A stretch of DNA of 17,520 nt from an uncultured Verrucomicrobiales bacterium (GCA_937893015.1 CALBJX010000099.1:1-17520), one strand, 5' to 3'. Numbered from the stretch's first letter, positions 1 to 7,186 are shown. Translations and numbers: made by a program. Notes: generated by a model not told the origin, from the sequence alone.

Positions 1-10
1 TTTGACTTCG

Positions 11-38
11 TACATCGTACATCGTAAATCGTACATCC
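11..38. repeat. Imperfect tandem heptamer repeat (TACATCG)n
   Basis: Four consecutive 7-base units read TACATCG, TACATCG, TAAATCG and TACATCC. The preceding bases (CTTCG) could be the end of a further degenerate unit, so the array may start outside the window. It lies just downstream of the stop codon of the membrane-protein gene on the minus strand. No dyad symmetry makes it an obvious terminator. Function unknown. Confidence 0.7.
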
Positions 39-48
39 CTACAAATCC

Positions 49-600
49 CTATTTCTCGAATCGCCCCAAGGAACTTGATGCCTTCTCCCCCACGAGGGCG
101 GAGAGCAGGAGCTCATTCAGGGAGAAGGTTAAAAAGATGAGGAGCGGCCACCATCCGCGGTGAAAAAAGAGTGCGAAGATGGAGGCGTGAAACTCCAGAA
201 AGACAGCGGGAGCCATGACCGCCGAGGTTGCGGCAATATACGCCATGAAGCGCCGTTTCAGAGGAGAGAGGCGCAGGAAAATGAGGATGAGCAGGGCGGC
301 GGCGGGAGCAAGATAGGGCAGGAAGTCTGCTGCTGTGTAGCACGTCAGCAAAACGGCGGCGGGAAGCAGGAGAAGAAGCTCGGCGGGATTGTTGTTGAAG
401 TGGGGTAAATTCCGAAACACGACAATCAGCACCCAGACACAGGCCGCCACGGCACAGGGATATTCCCACGGAACATAGGGTACCTCCTGAACGAGCGAAG
501 CATACGCCCACGACATCGCCGCTGTCAGCACAAAGACATCCGCCCCCGAGCGGAACAGGTATCGGAGCAGAGGTCGTTCGGAGGGGAGAGTTGCGGTCAT
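49..600 (-). CDS. Hypothetical polytopic inner-membrane protein
   Basis: This 183-residue protein is not recognised as a member of a named family. It is very hydrophobic, with about six likely membrane helices, near residues 20-37, 48-65, 72-92, 94-110, 118-136 and 149-171. A short basic linker (SPLKRRF) lies between helices 4 and 5, which by the positive-inside rule would face the cytoplasm. The C-terminus is a short soluble tail. There is no signal peptide. The start ATG at 598-600 is preceded by a promoter-like TTGCGG-17-TATGCT and leaves only about 4-5 nt of predicted leader. It is divergent from the small secreted protein at 685, and the two -35 boxes are 9 bp apart. No catalytic motif is visible, so function is open; it is likely a real gene because of sustained hydrophobic periodicity and the promoter. 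Confidence 0.7.
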   Translation of the reverse strand: MTATLPSERPLLRYLFRSGADVFVLTAAMSWAYASLVQEVPYVPWEYPCAVAACVWVLIVVFRNLPHFNNNPAELLLLLPAAVLLTCYTAADFLPYLAPAAALLILIFLRLSPLKRRFMAYIAATSAVMAPAVFLEFHASIFALFFHRGWWPLLIFLTFSLNELLLSALVGEKASSSLGRFEK

Positions 601-611
601 AGGACTATCTC

Positions 612-640
612 AGCATATCCCGCCACGTAGGTTGCCGCAA
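612..640 (-). promoter_or_regulatory. Sigma-70-type promoter of the membrane protein gene
   Basis: On the minus strand a -35 TTGCGG (635-640) is separated by exactly 17 bp from a -10 TATGCT (612-617). The -10 ends 11 nt before the ATG at 600, so the predicted leader is only about 4-5 nt. It is arranged back to back with the promoter at 650-678. Confidence 0.5.
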
Positions 641-649
641 GCATCGTGC

Positions 650-678
650 TTGTCATGCCTGCGGAAAAATGCTATACA
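650..678 (+). promoter_or_regulatory. Sigma-70-type promoter, predicted leaderless start
   Basis: TTGTCA (650-655), a 17-bp spacer and TATACA (673-678) form a good sigma-70-type promoter. The -10 ends 6 nt before the ATG at 685, so the first transcribed base should be at or next to the start codon. This also argues against the in-frame upstream ATG at 646, which lies inside the promoter. Confidence 0.65.
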
Positions 679-684
679 GGGCAC

Positions 685-1137
685 ATGCACCGCTTGCTTT
701 TTCTCCTTGCCGCGTCCTCCCTTTGCGCCGCCGAAGAAACGACCGATTGGTCCGCCCTGCTGCCCGATGCCTCCGCCGGGGTCACGCTGGATGAAGAGGC
801 CTTTGCGAGCATCCGTGCCGACATGAAGGCGGGCAGACCCACGGCGGAAGCGAATGGTGATACCGCGCTCTGGCGCAGCGCCATGAACGCCGCGAGCACG
901 GAAGCGCGGGATGCCACGCTCCTCTGCCTGCTCCTGCGGCTCAATCCCGAGCTCGCGCCCGAAGCGGCGCTCCCGGAGCTCATTGCGCTGCTGCAGCTCC
1001 ACACCCGCGCTGTGGCGGGGCAGCCCGACGCCTGTGCCGAGCTGGCGCAAGCTCTTCGTGGCGGGGAATGGCATGCCCTGCGCATGCCCTGTGACCCCGA
1101 ATCCGCCGAGAAGCTCACCGCGCGAACGGCGTTTTAG
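685..1137 (+). CDS. Small secreted protein, hypothetical
   Basis: This 150-residue protein begins with a classical signal peptide: MHR, a hydrophobic run LLFLLAASSL, then CAA before the acidic EETTDW, so cleavage is likely near residue 16. The mature part is Ala/Leu/Glu-rich and probably all-helical, suggesting a helical-repeat-like fold; it has no catalytic motif I can name. The start at 685 is chosen over an in-frame ATG at 646 because it gives a clean signal peptide and sits 6 nt after a good -10 box. The 3' end overlaps the end of the convergent lysR gene by 23 bp (1115-1137), so the two transcripts must be partly antisense. No partner gene is evident. It could be a periplasmic helper of unknown role; family not recognised. 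Confidence 0.7.
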   Translation: MHRLLFLLAASSLCAAEETTDWSALLPDASAGVTLDEEAFASIRADMKAGRPTAEANGDTALWRSAMNAASTEARDATLLCLLLRLNPELAPEAALPELIALLQLHTRAVAGQPDACAELAQALRGGEWHALRMPCDPESAEKLTARTAF

Positions 1138-2017
1138 CACGGGCAATCAGCTCCCGCAGCGTGCTCAGCCAGACAGCGGCAGCGCGGGAAACGGGGCGCG
1201 ATTTGAGCCACGCAAGGTGTAGCGAGGCCTTCAAGGGTGGGTCCAGCGGGCGGAACACAAGCCCGCTTTCGCCCGCGGTGTTGATGATGCCGTCCAGCGT
1301 GATGGCATAGCCCATGCCTTGCCGCACGAGATGCGAGAGATTGTAGAGCAGGTTGCCGCGCGCCACGATGCGGAGGCGGTTGACATCTTCCCCGAACCAC
1401 TCGGAGAGCATCGTGTCCACCCGCGACTGGGAGGAGATGAGCAGCGGCTTGTCGCGCAGCTGTTCGGGGCGCACGTCAGGAGACGAAGCCAAAGGTGCAT
1501 CCGCGGGCATCATGGCGCCCCAGACATCGCGGGTGGGCAGCTCCAGCGAGTGGTAGCGGCTGAGGTCCATGGGGGCGATGAAGAGGGCGAAGTCCAGCAC
1601 GCCGCGTTCCAGCCGCTCTGTCACATCGTTGCCGTTGCCGCTGTAGAGGCGGAAATGCACGCCGGGGTGGGCGCGTTGTACGCGCTCGGCGGCCTCCGCC
1701 AACAGGGCAAATCCGGGGCTCTCCCCGCCGCCGATGGCGATATCGCCCGTGATGACGCCCTCCTGCCCGCGGAACTCGGTTTGCGCCGCATCCGCCAGCG
1801 CCACGATTTCCTCTGCGCGGCGGCGGAAATACACGCCGCTTTCCGTGAGCGTGGTGCTGCGGCTGCTGCGGCGGAAAAGTCTCGTTCCCAGCTCCTCCTC
1901 CAAATCCATGAGCTGGCGGGAGAGGGTTGGCTGGGTGACATGCAGTGCCGCTGCCGCGCGGCTCACCGAGCCCTCATTCGCCACTGCCAAGAAATATCGC
2001 AAGACACGCAGTTCCAT
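1115..2017 (-). CDS. LysR-type transcriptional regulator
   Basis: This is a 300-residue protein, normal for the family. Residues 1-60 are a typical LysR winged helix-turn-helix (MELRVLRYFLAVANEGSVSR, then AAALHVTQPTLSRQL, then ELGTRLFRR). The rest matches a periplasmic-binding-protein-like effector domain, with the GDIAIGGGES and DFALFIAP segments usual for it. The start ATG at 2015-2017 is fixed by the HTH beginning at residue 1; the same frame stays open far upstream, but that part is antisense to the hydrolase. It is divergent from a secreted alpha/beta hydrolase at 2144, its probable target. A T-N11-A box at 2031-2047 lies within its own promoter, as expected for autorepression. The effector is unknown. 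The 3' end overlaps the convergent gene 685-1137 by 23 bp. Confidence 0.95.
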   Translation of the reverse strand: MELRVLRYFLAVANEGSVSRAAAALHVTQPTLSRQLMDLEEELGTRLFRRSSRSTTLTESGVYFRRRAEEIVALADAAQTEFRGQEGVITGDIAIGGGESPGFALLAEAAERVQRAHPGVHFRLYSGNGNDVTERLERGVLDFALFIAPMDLSRYHSLELPTRDVWGAMMPADAPLASSPDVRPEQLRDKPLLISSQSRVDTMLSEWFGEDVNRLRIVARGNLLYNLSHLVRQGMGYAITLDGIINTAGESGLVFRPLDPPLKASLHLAWLKSRPVSRAAAVWLSTLRELIARAKTPFAR

Positions 2018-2024
2018 GTCAGAG

Positions 2025-2053
2025 ATTTTATATGCCCGAAAAGCATAGTGCAA
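2025..2053 (-). promoter_or_regulatory. lysR promoter, predicted leaderless start
   Basis: On the minus strand TTGCAC (2048-2053), 17 bp and TAAAAT (2025-2030) form the promoter. The -10 ends 7 nt before the lysR ATG (2017), so the transcript should start at or one base before the ATG. The whole 17-bp spacer is the inverted repeat at 2031-2047. Confidence 0.65.
2031..2047. promoter_or_regulatory. LysR-type binding box (T-N11-A inverted repeat)
   Basis: TATGC-CCGAAAA-GCATA is a perfect 5-bp inverted repeat with a 7-bp centre and contains the T-N11-A pattern (T2033, A2045). Its centre (2039) is about 66 bp upstream of the start site predicted for the hydrolase promoter, the position expected of a LysR recognition site. 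It exactly fills the spacer of the lysR promoter, so occupancy should repress lysR. The arms are short, so the assignment rests on position. Confidence 0.6.
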
Positions 2054-2069
2054 TATAAAACAAAAGTAT

Positions 2070-2098
2070 TTGTCATAAAAGGCGCACTTTCGTATCAT
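2070..2098 (+). promoter_or_regulatory. Promoter of the alpha/beta hydrolase gene
   Basis: TTGTCA (2070-2075), a 17-bp spacer and TATCAT (2093-2098) predict a start near 2105 and a leader of about 40 nt. The AT-rich stretch 2052-2070 between this -35 and the LysR box is where a LysR activation site would lie. A GGGGAGG at 2107-2113 is about 30 nt from the ATG, too far for an ordinary ribosome binding site. Confidence 0.6.
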
Positions 2099-2143
2099 AG
2101 AGTAAAGGGGAGGTATCGAACAGCCCCCGAACCCCGATCGAAC

Positions 2144-3187
2144 ATGAAAAAGACCCTCTTCGCCGCTCTGCTCGCCGCGCTTCTGCTGCCCGCCGCGGCT
2201 CAACCCGAACCGACCATCATGAACTGCATTGCCGATGATACTCGCGTTTTTCGCATCAATCCTGCCGTCTCCGCCAAGGACGTGCGCTTTACCAACCGCT
2301 TCGGCGTTGAGCTGGCGGGCCACCTCTACCTGCCCGCCGGCTTCGATGAGACGAAGCACTACCCCGCCATTGCCGTCAGCGGCCCCTTCGGTGCAGTGAA
2401 GGAACAGTCCTCCGGCCTCTACGCGCAGGAGCTGGCCTCCCGCGGCTTTGTCTGCGTGGCCTTCGACCCCTCCTTCACGGGTGAGAGCGCGGGTACGCCC
2501 CGCTACGTCGCCTCCCCCGACATCAACACGGAGGATTTTTCCGCCGCCGTGGATTTCCTCTCCCTGCTGCCCTATGTAAACGCGGATGCCGTCGGTGTCC
2601 TGGGCGTCTGCGGGTGGGGCGGCCTCGCGCTGAATGCCGCTGCCAACGACCCTCGCATCAAAGCGACGGTTGCCTCCACTATGTACGACATGCACCGCGT
2701 GACCGCCAACGGCTACTTCGACAGCGAGGACAACGCCGATGCCCGCCATGCCCTCCGCACGCAGCTCGCCGCCCAACGCTTGAAGGATGCTGCGCTCGAA
2801 GCCCCCGAAACCGCGGGCGGCGTGCCCGACGTCCTGCCCGAGGATGCTCCGCAGTTTCTCAAGGATTACCACGCTTATTATAAGACCCCGCGCGGCTACC
2901 ATCCCCGCTCGCTGAACTCCAACGGCGGCTGGAACAAGACGAGTGCCCTCTCTTTCCTCAACACGCCGCTGCTGGCCTACGCCGGCGAAATCCGCTCTGC
3001 CGTGCTCATCATCCACGGCGAAAAGGCGCACTCCCGTTACTTCGGCGAGACAGCCTTCTCCCTCCTGAATGGCGACAACAAAGAGTTGCTCATCATCCCC
3101 GGAGCCAACCACGTGGATTTGTACGACAACAACGAAAAAATTCCCTTTGATAAGCTCGAACAATTCTACGGCGAGAATCTGAAATAA
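2144..3187 (+). CDS. Secreted alpha/beta hydrolase, dienelactone-hydrolase/YcjY-like
   Basis: This 347-residue protein starts with a signal peptide (MKKTLFAALLAALLLPAAAQ), so it should act in the periplasm or outside. The mature part is an alpha/beta hydrolase fold. The nucleophile elbow reads GVCGWGG with Cys156, a Cys instead of the usual Ser, as in dienelactone hydrolases and YcjY-like proteins. The likely catalytic His is His323 in GANHVDLYD. The acid is probably in the segment IHGEKAHSRYF (residues 290-300). Between strands there is a long insertion (about 190-280) rich in Pro/Tyr/Asn that may form a lid. Start at 2144 is set by the signal peptide; the frame is open further upstream only because it runs antisense to lysR. 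It is probably activated by the divergent LysR regulator. Substrate unknown. Confidence 0.85.
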   Translation: MKKTLFAALLAALLLPAAAQPEPTIMNCIADDTRVFRINPAVSAKDVRFTNRFGVELAGHLYLPAGFDETKHYPAIAVSGPFGAVKEQSSGLYAQELASRGFVCVAFDPSFTGESAGTPRYVASPDINTEDFSAAVDFLSLLPYVNADAVGVLGVCGWGGLALNAAANDPRIKATVASTMYDMHRVTANGYFDSEDNADARHALRTQLAAQRLKDAALEAPETAGGVPDVLPEDAPQFLKDYHAYYKTPRGYHPRSLNSNGGWNKTSALSFLNTPLLAYAGEIRSAVLIIHGEKAHSRYFGETAFSLLNGDNKELLIIPGANHVDLYDNNEKIPFDKLEQFYGENLK

Positions 3188-3209
3188 TCGCGCTCCGGCG
3201 TTTTTCTTC

Positions 3210-3239
3210 TTGTCTTCAAGTAACTTGAAGCACTAGAAT
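3210..3239 (+). promoter_or_regulatory. Promoter of the DXS-like gene, predicted leaderless start
   Basis: TTGTCT (3210-3215), an 18-bp spacer and TAGAAT (3234-3239) form the promoter. The -10 ends 6 nt before the ATG at 3246, and no Shine-Dalgarno sequence can fit. The perfect inverted repeat at 3214-3230 covers most of the spacer and overlaps the last two bases of the -35. Confidence 0.65.
3214..3230. promoter_or_regulatory. Candidate operator, CTTCAAG-TAA-CTTGAAG
   Basis: This perfect 7-bp inverted repeat with a 3-bp centre lies between the -35 and -10 of the DXS-like promoter, overlapping the last two bases of the -35. A dimeric repressor bound here would block RNA polymerase. It is not followed by a T-tract, so it is a poor terminator for the hydrolase gene. 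It also fits T-N11-A (T3216, A3228), but its arms differ from the LysR box at 2031, so the regulator need not be the same. Confidence 0.55.
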
Positions 3240-3245
3240 CACCCT

Positions 3246-4991
3246 ATGGAAACCCCTTATCTGAACCGCGTCTCTTCTCCGCAGGACATCAAAACGATGA
3301 GCACGGAGGAGCTGAAGTCTCTGGCGGAGGAGATGCGCTACGGCATCATTCACCGCACGAATCTCGTCGGCGGACACTTCGGACCTGATTTGGGCATCGT
3401 GGAAGCCACGATTGCCCTGCACGTCGTCTTTGACTCCCCGAAGGACAAGATGATTTTCGATGTCTCGCACCAGTGCTATCCCCACAAGATGCTGACGGGG
3501 CGCAAGGACGGCTACCTCGACCCTAAGAACCACCGCATCACGGGCTATACCAGCCCGCAGGAAAGTGAGCACGACCTCTTCACCATTGGTCACACCTCGA
3601 CCTCCGTCAGCCTCGCCTGCGGCGTGGCGAAGGCTCGTGATTTGAAGGGCGAGGCGTACAACGTTATCGCCATCATCGGTGACGGCTCGCTCTCGGGCGG
3701 TGAGGCCTTGGAGGGGCTGAGCGCGGGTGCCGTGCTGGGCGGCAACCTGATTGTGGTGGTCAACGACAACGAGATGTCCATCTCCCCGACCAACGGCGGT
3801 CTGTACAAGGGCTTGGCCGAGCTGCGCCGCACAAATGGTGCCGCCGCCAACAACATCTTTACCTTCATGGGTTACGACTACCTGTATGTGGAGGACGGCA
3901 ACGACATCGACGCGCTGGTGACCGCCTTCCGCAAGGTCAAGGACTCTTCTTCGCCTGTGGTGGTGCATATCCACACCCTGAAGGGCAAGGGCTATGCTCC
4001 CGCCGTAGAGAACAAGGAGCCTTACCATTGGATTATGCCCGGTGAAGTGGACAATGGTCTGCAACGCGGGCTGAGCGTGTTCGATCAAATCACGACCCGC
4101 TACCTGCTGGAGCAGAAGGCCAAGGGTGAGCCCATCGTGGCCGTCACGCCCGCCACGGCGGGCATCTGCGGCTTCACACCCGAATTCCGCGCAGCGATGG
4201 GCGCGCACTACACGGATGTGGACATCTGCGAGCAGCACGCCGTCGGCTACATCTCCGGTCTCGCCACCAACGGAGCCAAGCCCGTGCTGCCCGTGATGAG
4301 CTCCTTCCTGCAACGCAGCTACGACCAGCTCTCGCAGGACTTGTCCATCAACAAGGCGCCTGCCACCATTTTGGTGGTCTGGGGCGGCATCTCCGGCTCC
4401 GATGTCACGCACCTGACGCTCTTCGATATCCCGCTTGTCGCCAACATCCCGAACATCGTCTACCTCGCCCCGACCACGACGGAGGAATACGAAGCCATGC
4501 TGGATTGGTCCGTGCACCAGACGGAGCACCCCGTCGCCATCCGCGTGCCTAACGCCCCGCATTCCTGCGGCGTGAAGGATACGACGGATTACGGCCTGCT
4601 CAACACCTACAAGATGACCCGCAAGGGCAGCAAGGTCGCCCTCCTCGGCGCGGGCAATTTCTACTGGCTGGCCGAGCAGGCGGCGGACGCCCTGAAAGCG
4701 CGCTTCGGCTTTGAGCCCACCCTCATCAATCCCGTCTACCTCACCGGCACGGATAAGGCCATGCTGGAGAACCTGAAAGCCGACCACGACATCGTCATCA
4801 CCTTGGAGGACGGCTGCACCGCGGGCGGCTTCGGCGAAACCATCGCGGCCTACTACGGCGGCTCCGACATGAAGGTGCTCGTCTACGGCGCCGACAAGGA
4901 ATTCACCGACAGCGTGCCCTTGCCCGAGCTCTATCAGCGCTATCACCTCACCCCCGAGCTGATAGCAGACGACATTGCCCCGCTGCTGTAG
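3246..4991 (+). CDS. DXP-synthase-like, thiamine-diphosphate-dependent transketolase-family enzyme
   Basis: This 581-residue protein is closest to 1-deoxy-D-xylulose-5-phosphate synthase, which joins pyruvate and glyceraldehyde 3-phosphate for isoprenoid, thiamine and pyridoxal synthesis. It shares the family's opening (SSPQDIKTMSTEELKSLAEE), GGHFGPDLG (His44), DVSHQCYPHKMLTGR, GHTSTSVS, the thiamine-diphosphate motif GDG (145-147) with the Asn further on in VVNDNEMSIS, and the catalytic Glu in CEQHAVG (Glu329). It is about 40 residues shorter than E. coli Dxs. Aligned by eye to E. coli Dxs from memory, residues equivalent to Tyr392, Arg420 and Arg478 are Met351, Trp379 and Asn436, while Asp427 and His431 look kept (Asp386, His389). 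The MNHAG segment is LSAGA. It may use a different acceptor. It stands alone, with its own promoter and operator-like repeat. Confidence 0.8.
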   Translation: METPYLNRVSSPQDIKTMSTEELKSLAEEMRYGIIHRTNLVGGHFGPDLGIVEATIALHVVFDSPKDKMIFDVSHQCYPHKMLTGRKDGYLDPKNHRITGYTSPQESEHDLFTIGHTSTSVSLACGVAKARDLKGEAYNVIAIIGDGSLSGGEALEGLSAGAVLGGNLIVVVNDNEMSISPTNGGLYKGLAELRRTNGAAANNIFTFMGYDYLYVEDGNDIDALVTAFRKVKDSSSPVVVHIHTLKGKGYAPAVENKEPYHWIMPGEVDNGLQRGLSVFDQITTRYLLEQKAKGEPIVAVTPATAGICGFTPEFRAAMGAHYTDVDICEQHAVGYISGLATNGAKPVLPVMSSFLQRSYDQLSQDLSINKAPATILVVWGGISGSDVTHLTLFDIPLVANIPNIVYLAPTTTEEYEAMLDWSVHQTEHPVAIRVPNAPHSCGVKDTTDYGLLNTYKMTRKGSKVALLGAGNFYWLAEQAADALKARFGFEPTLINPVYLTGTDKAMLENLKADHDIVITLEDGCTAGGFGETIAAYYGGSDMKVLVYGADKEFTDSVPLPELYQRYHLTPELIADDIAPLL

Positions 4992-5185
4992 TAAGCGCTC
5001 CGCTCCTCTCCCGATTTCCCTCGGCGTTCGGTAGCCCTTGTGCTCCCGAACGCTGTTTGCTGCAATGGGGCAGACCACCGCTGAACTGACATCGCAGAGG
5101 CGCTAAGAGCTCTGCCGGAGCCTTCCTCCCAGCATTCCCTGAGCGCTGCCCAAGGTCCGGTTTTTTGGGCGTATTGTTGATGCCG
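4992..5185. other. Intergenic region between convergent genes
   Basis: These 194 bases separate the stops of the DXS-like gene and the helicase. I find no coding signal and no tRNA. GCGTTCGG (5024-5031) pairs with CCGAACGC (5046-5053) as an 8-bp stem with a 14-nt loop, and GCCCAA/TTGGGC (5148-5153/5165-5170) forms a weaker stem. Neither is followed by a proper T-tract on either strand, so terminator assignment is weak. Confidence 0.4.
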
Positions 5186-7186
5186 TCAGTCTGAGAGTAA
5201 GCTGTGGAGGTCTGCAAAGAAATTCTCCGCTTCTTCGTCGCTGGCGGGCTCCTTCATGAGCTTTTCGTAGTCCGTGAACTCGTAGAGAGTCTTGGGAATT
5301 TCCTCGATGAAGCGTGAGGGGGAGCAGCGCTCGGTGCTGCCATAGCGGGAACGCTTGGCGCAGTAGGTGAGCGTCAGTCGCTCGCGGGCGCGGGTGATGC
5401 CCACGTAGAACAGACGGCGTTCCTCGTCCAACGAGCCTTCGTTGACGGAGCGGTTGTGCGGCAGTATGCCGTCCTCCGCGCCCACGATGTAGACATGCGG
5501 GAACTCCAAGCCTTTGGCGGCGTGCATGGTGATGAGGCACACGCCGCTCTTCTTTTCGATATCGTCGTCATCGCGGTCGCTGTCCAGCGAGATGGAGGCG
5601 AGGAAGTCCGTCAGCGTGTGGCCGGGTAGCCAGTAGCGGCGCAGCTCGCCTTTGATATCGTCAATGGCGGAGAGGCGGCGTTGGCGTTCCTCCTCCGTCT
5701 TGCAGGTGCGGGAGATGTAGTCTTCGTAGCCTGTCTCGGTGAGGAAATCATTGAGGATGTCCACGAAGGGGCGTTCGCTCTGCGCGAACTCCGTGCCGTA
5801 GCGCGTCACCAGCTCCGTGAAGGCTTGGATGCTGTTCTGCGAGCGTGTGGAGCAGTCGTTGAGGAACTCGAGGTCGAGCAGGGTGGCCCACACGCTCTTT
5901 TTCAGGTCGCGGCTGCGGTCGATGGCGAAGGAAGCTGTCGTCTCGCTGATGCCGCGCGGCGGGGTGTTGAGCACGCGCAGCAGGTGTAGGTCGGCATCGG
6001 GGTTGTCCATCATCTGCAGGTAGGAGATGAGGTCCTTCACCTCGCGGCGGTCGAAGAAGCTCTTCGTGCCGATCATGCGGTAGGGAATGTGCAGCTCGCG
6101 CATGGCCATTTCCAGCTGGCGGCTCTGCGCGTTGGCGCGGAAGAGAATCGCAAAATCCTCCCACGCCATGTTCTTCTGCCGGCGCAGGGTGTCAATCTCG
6201 TCCGCGATAAATTCGCTCTCCTCCTCCGAGCCCGGCATGGCCATGAGGCGCACGGGGTATTCGCCCACTTTGTTGGTGCGCAGCGTTTTTTCGCGGCGGC
6301 CCGCATTGTTGCGGATGAGGATGTTGGCGCAGTCGAGCACCTGTTTGGTGCAGCGGTAGTTTTCCTCCAGTTTGATGACGGCGGGGTTCGGGAAAAAGCT
6401 CTCGAAGTCGAGGATGTTGGAGATTTGGGCACCGCGCCAGCCGTAGATGGATTGGTCGTCATCACCCACCACGCAGACATTGTGCTCCGGCCCCACGAGC
6501 TGACGCAGCAGGCTCATCTGGAGCGAGTTGGTGTCCTGGAACTCGTCCACCGTGATGTGCGAGAAACGCTTGTTCCACTTGTCATGCACATCGGGGTAGC
6601 AGCGCAGCAGACGCTCCGTGAGGATGAGCAGATCGTCGAAATCAACGGCGTTCTGCGCCTTGAGCTCGCGCTCGTAGGCCCCCGCCACAGCGGCGATGAG
6701 CGTGTCCTCAATCTGCTTGTGGGTGAGGCCCATGTTGCGCACGCGGGAGAGCTCGGCCAGCACCTGCTGCGGCTCCAGCTTTTCGCGGCGTGCGCCGTAT
6801 TCCATGATGAGGCGTTTGAGCAGCCCCGCCTGGTCGCTGCCCGTGTAGATGGAAAAGTTTTCCTTGTAGCCGAGCCGCCCGATGTCCTGCCGCAGGATGC
6901 GCACGCAGAGGGAGTGGAAGGTGCAGACTGTCATGGCGCGGGCTGCCTTGCGGTCCACCAGCCCCGCCACGCGCTCGGCCATTTCGTTGGCGGCCTTGTT
7001 GGTAAAGGTGAGGGCGAGGATGCCGCGCGGGTTGATGCCCATCTCAATCATGCGGGCGATACGGCAGGTGACGGTGCGCGTCTTGCCTGTGCCGGCACCG
7101 GCGAGAATGAGCACGGGCCCGTTCAGCGTGCGGACGGCGTCGCGCTGGGCGGGGTTCAGGGAGTTGATGTCGAATTTCTCGGCCAT
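5186..7186 (-). CDS. rep: Superfamily 1A DNA helicase, Rep/PcrA/UvrD family
   Basis: This 666-residue ATP-dependent 3'-5' DNA helicase should act in replication restart, fork clearing or repair. All family motifs are visible: Q-motif NPAQRDAV (11-18), Walker A AGAGTGKT (29-36), motif Ia ALTFTNKAANEM, motif Ib CTFHSL, motif II DEFQD (214-218), motif III GDDDQSIYGWRGA (241-253), motif IV LEENYRC, motif V TMHAAKGLEF and motif VI VGITRAR. Length is close to E. coli Rep (673), and the long C-terminal tail of UvrD/PcrA is absent, so Rep-type is preferred; rep versus pcrA/uvrD is not certain. The ATG at 7184-7186 is supported by TTGCGC-17-TACCCT upstream with a very short predicted leader. It is convergent with the DXS-like gene and divergent from the pilus ATPases, with no operon partner. 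Confidence 0.93.
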   Translation of the reverse strand: MAEKFDINSLNPAQRDAVRTLNGPVLILAGAGTGKTRTVTCRIARMIEMGINPRGILALTFTNKAANEMAERVAGLVDRKAARAMTVCTFHSLCVRILRQDIGRLGYKENFSIYTGSDQAGLLKRLIMEYGARREKLEPQQVLAELSRVRNMGLTHKQIEDTLIAAVAGAYERELKAQNAVDFDDLLILTERLLRCYPDVHDKWNKRFSHITVDEFQDTNSLQMSLLRQLVGPEHNVCVVGDDDQSIYGWRGAQISNILDFESFFPNPAVIKLEENYRCTKQVLDCANILIRNNAGRREKTLRTNKVGEYPVRLMAMPGSEEESEFIADEIDTLRRQKNMAWEDFAILFRANAQSRQLEMAMRELHIPYRMIGTKSFFDRREVKDLISYLQMMDNPDADLHLLRVLNTPPRGISETTASFAIDRSRDLKKSVWATLLDLEFLNDCSTRSQNSIQAFTELVTRYGTEFAQSERPFVDILNDFLTETGYEDYISRTCKTEEERQRRLSAIDDIKGELRRYWLPGHTLTDFLASISLDSDRDDDDIEKKSGVCLITMHAAKGLEFPHVYIVGAEDGILPHNRSVNEGSLDEERRLFYVGITRARERLTLTYCAKRSRYGSTERCSPSRFIEEIPKTLYEFTDYEKLMKEPASDEEAENFFADLHSLLSD

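Noticed and set aside
646..684. Upstream ATG for the small secreted protein
   Set aside because: It lies within the promoter (-35 at 650) and would bury the signal peptide behind 13 polar residues.
2107..2113. GGGGAGG as ribosome binding site of the hydrolase
   Set aside because: About 30 nt from the ATG, too far; no in-frame start is suitably placed with a signal peptide.
1319..2143. Long plus-strand open frame in phase with the hydrolase
   Set aside because: It is antisense to lysR, gives a low-complexity His/Ala/Gly/Arg-rich translation, and the hydrolase has a clear signal peptide starting at 2144.
2018..3163. N-terminal extension of the lysR frame on the minus strand
   Set aside because: It is antisense to the hydrolase; the LysR helix-turn-helix begins at the ATG at 2017, and the promoter lies just upstream.
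3189..3205. Terminator for the hydrolase gene (CGC/GCG stem then TTTTT)
   Set aside because: Only a 3-bp stem precedes the T run, too weak to assert.
3216..5078. 620-codon minus-strand frame opposite the DXS-like gene
   Set aside because: Antisense shadow from GC-biased third positions; the translation is His/Val/Gly/Arg-rich with no family motif, whereas the plus strand encodes a full enzyme.
5024..5170. Hairpins as terminators between the DXS-like gene and the helicase
   Set aside because: Stems exist, but neither is followed by a T-tract in the right direction on either strand.
4992..5185. tRNA or small RNA gene in the largest non-coding gap
   Set aside because: No cloverleaf, CCA end or convincing promoter; only two unremarkable stems.
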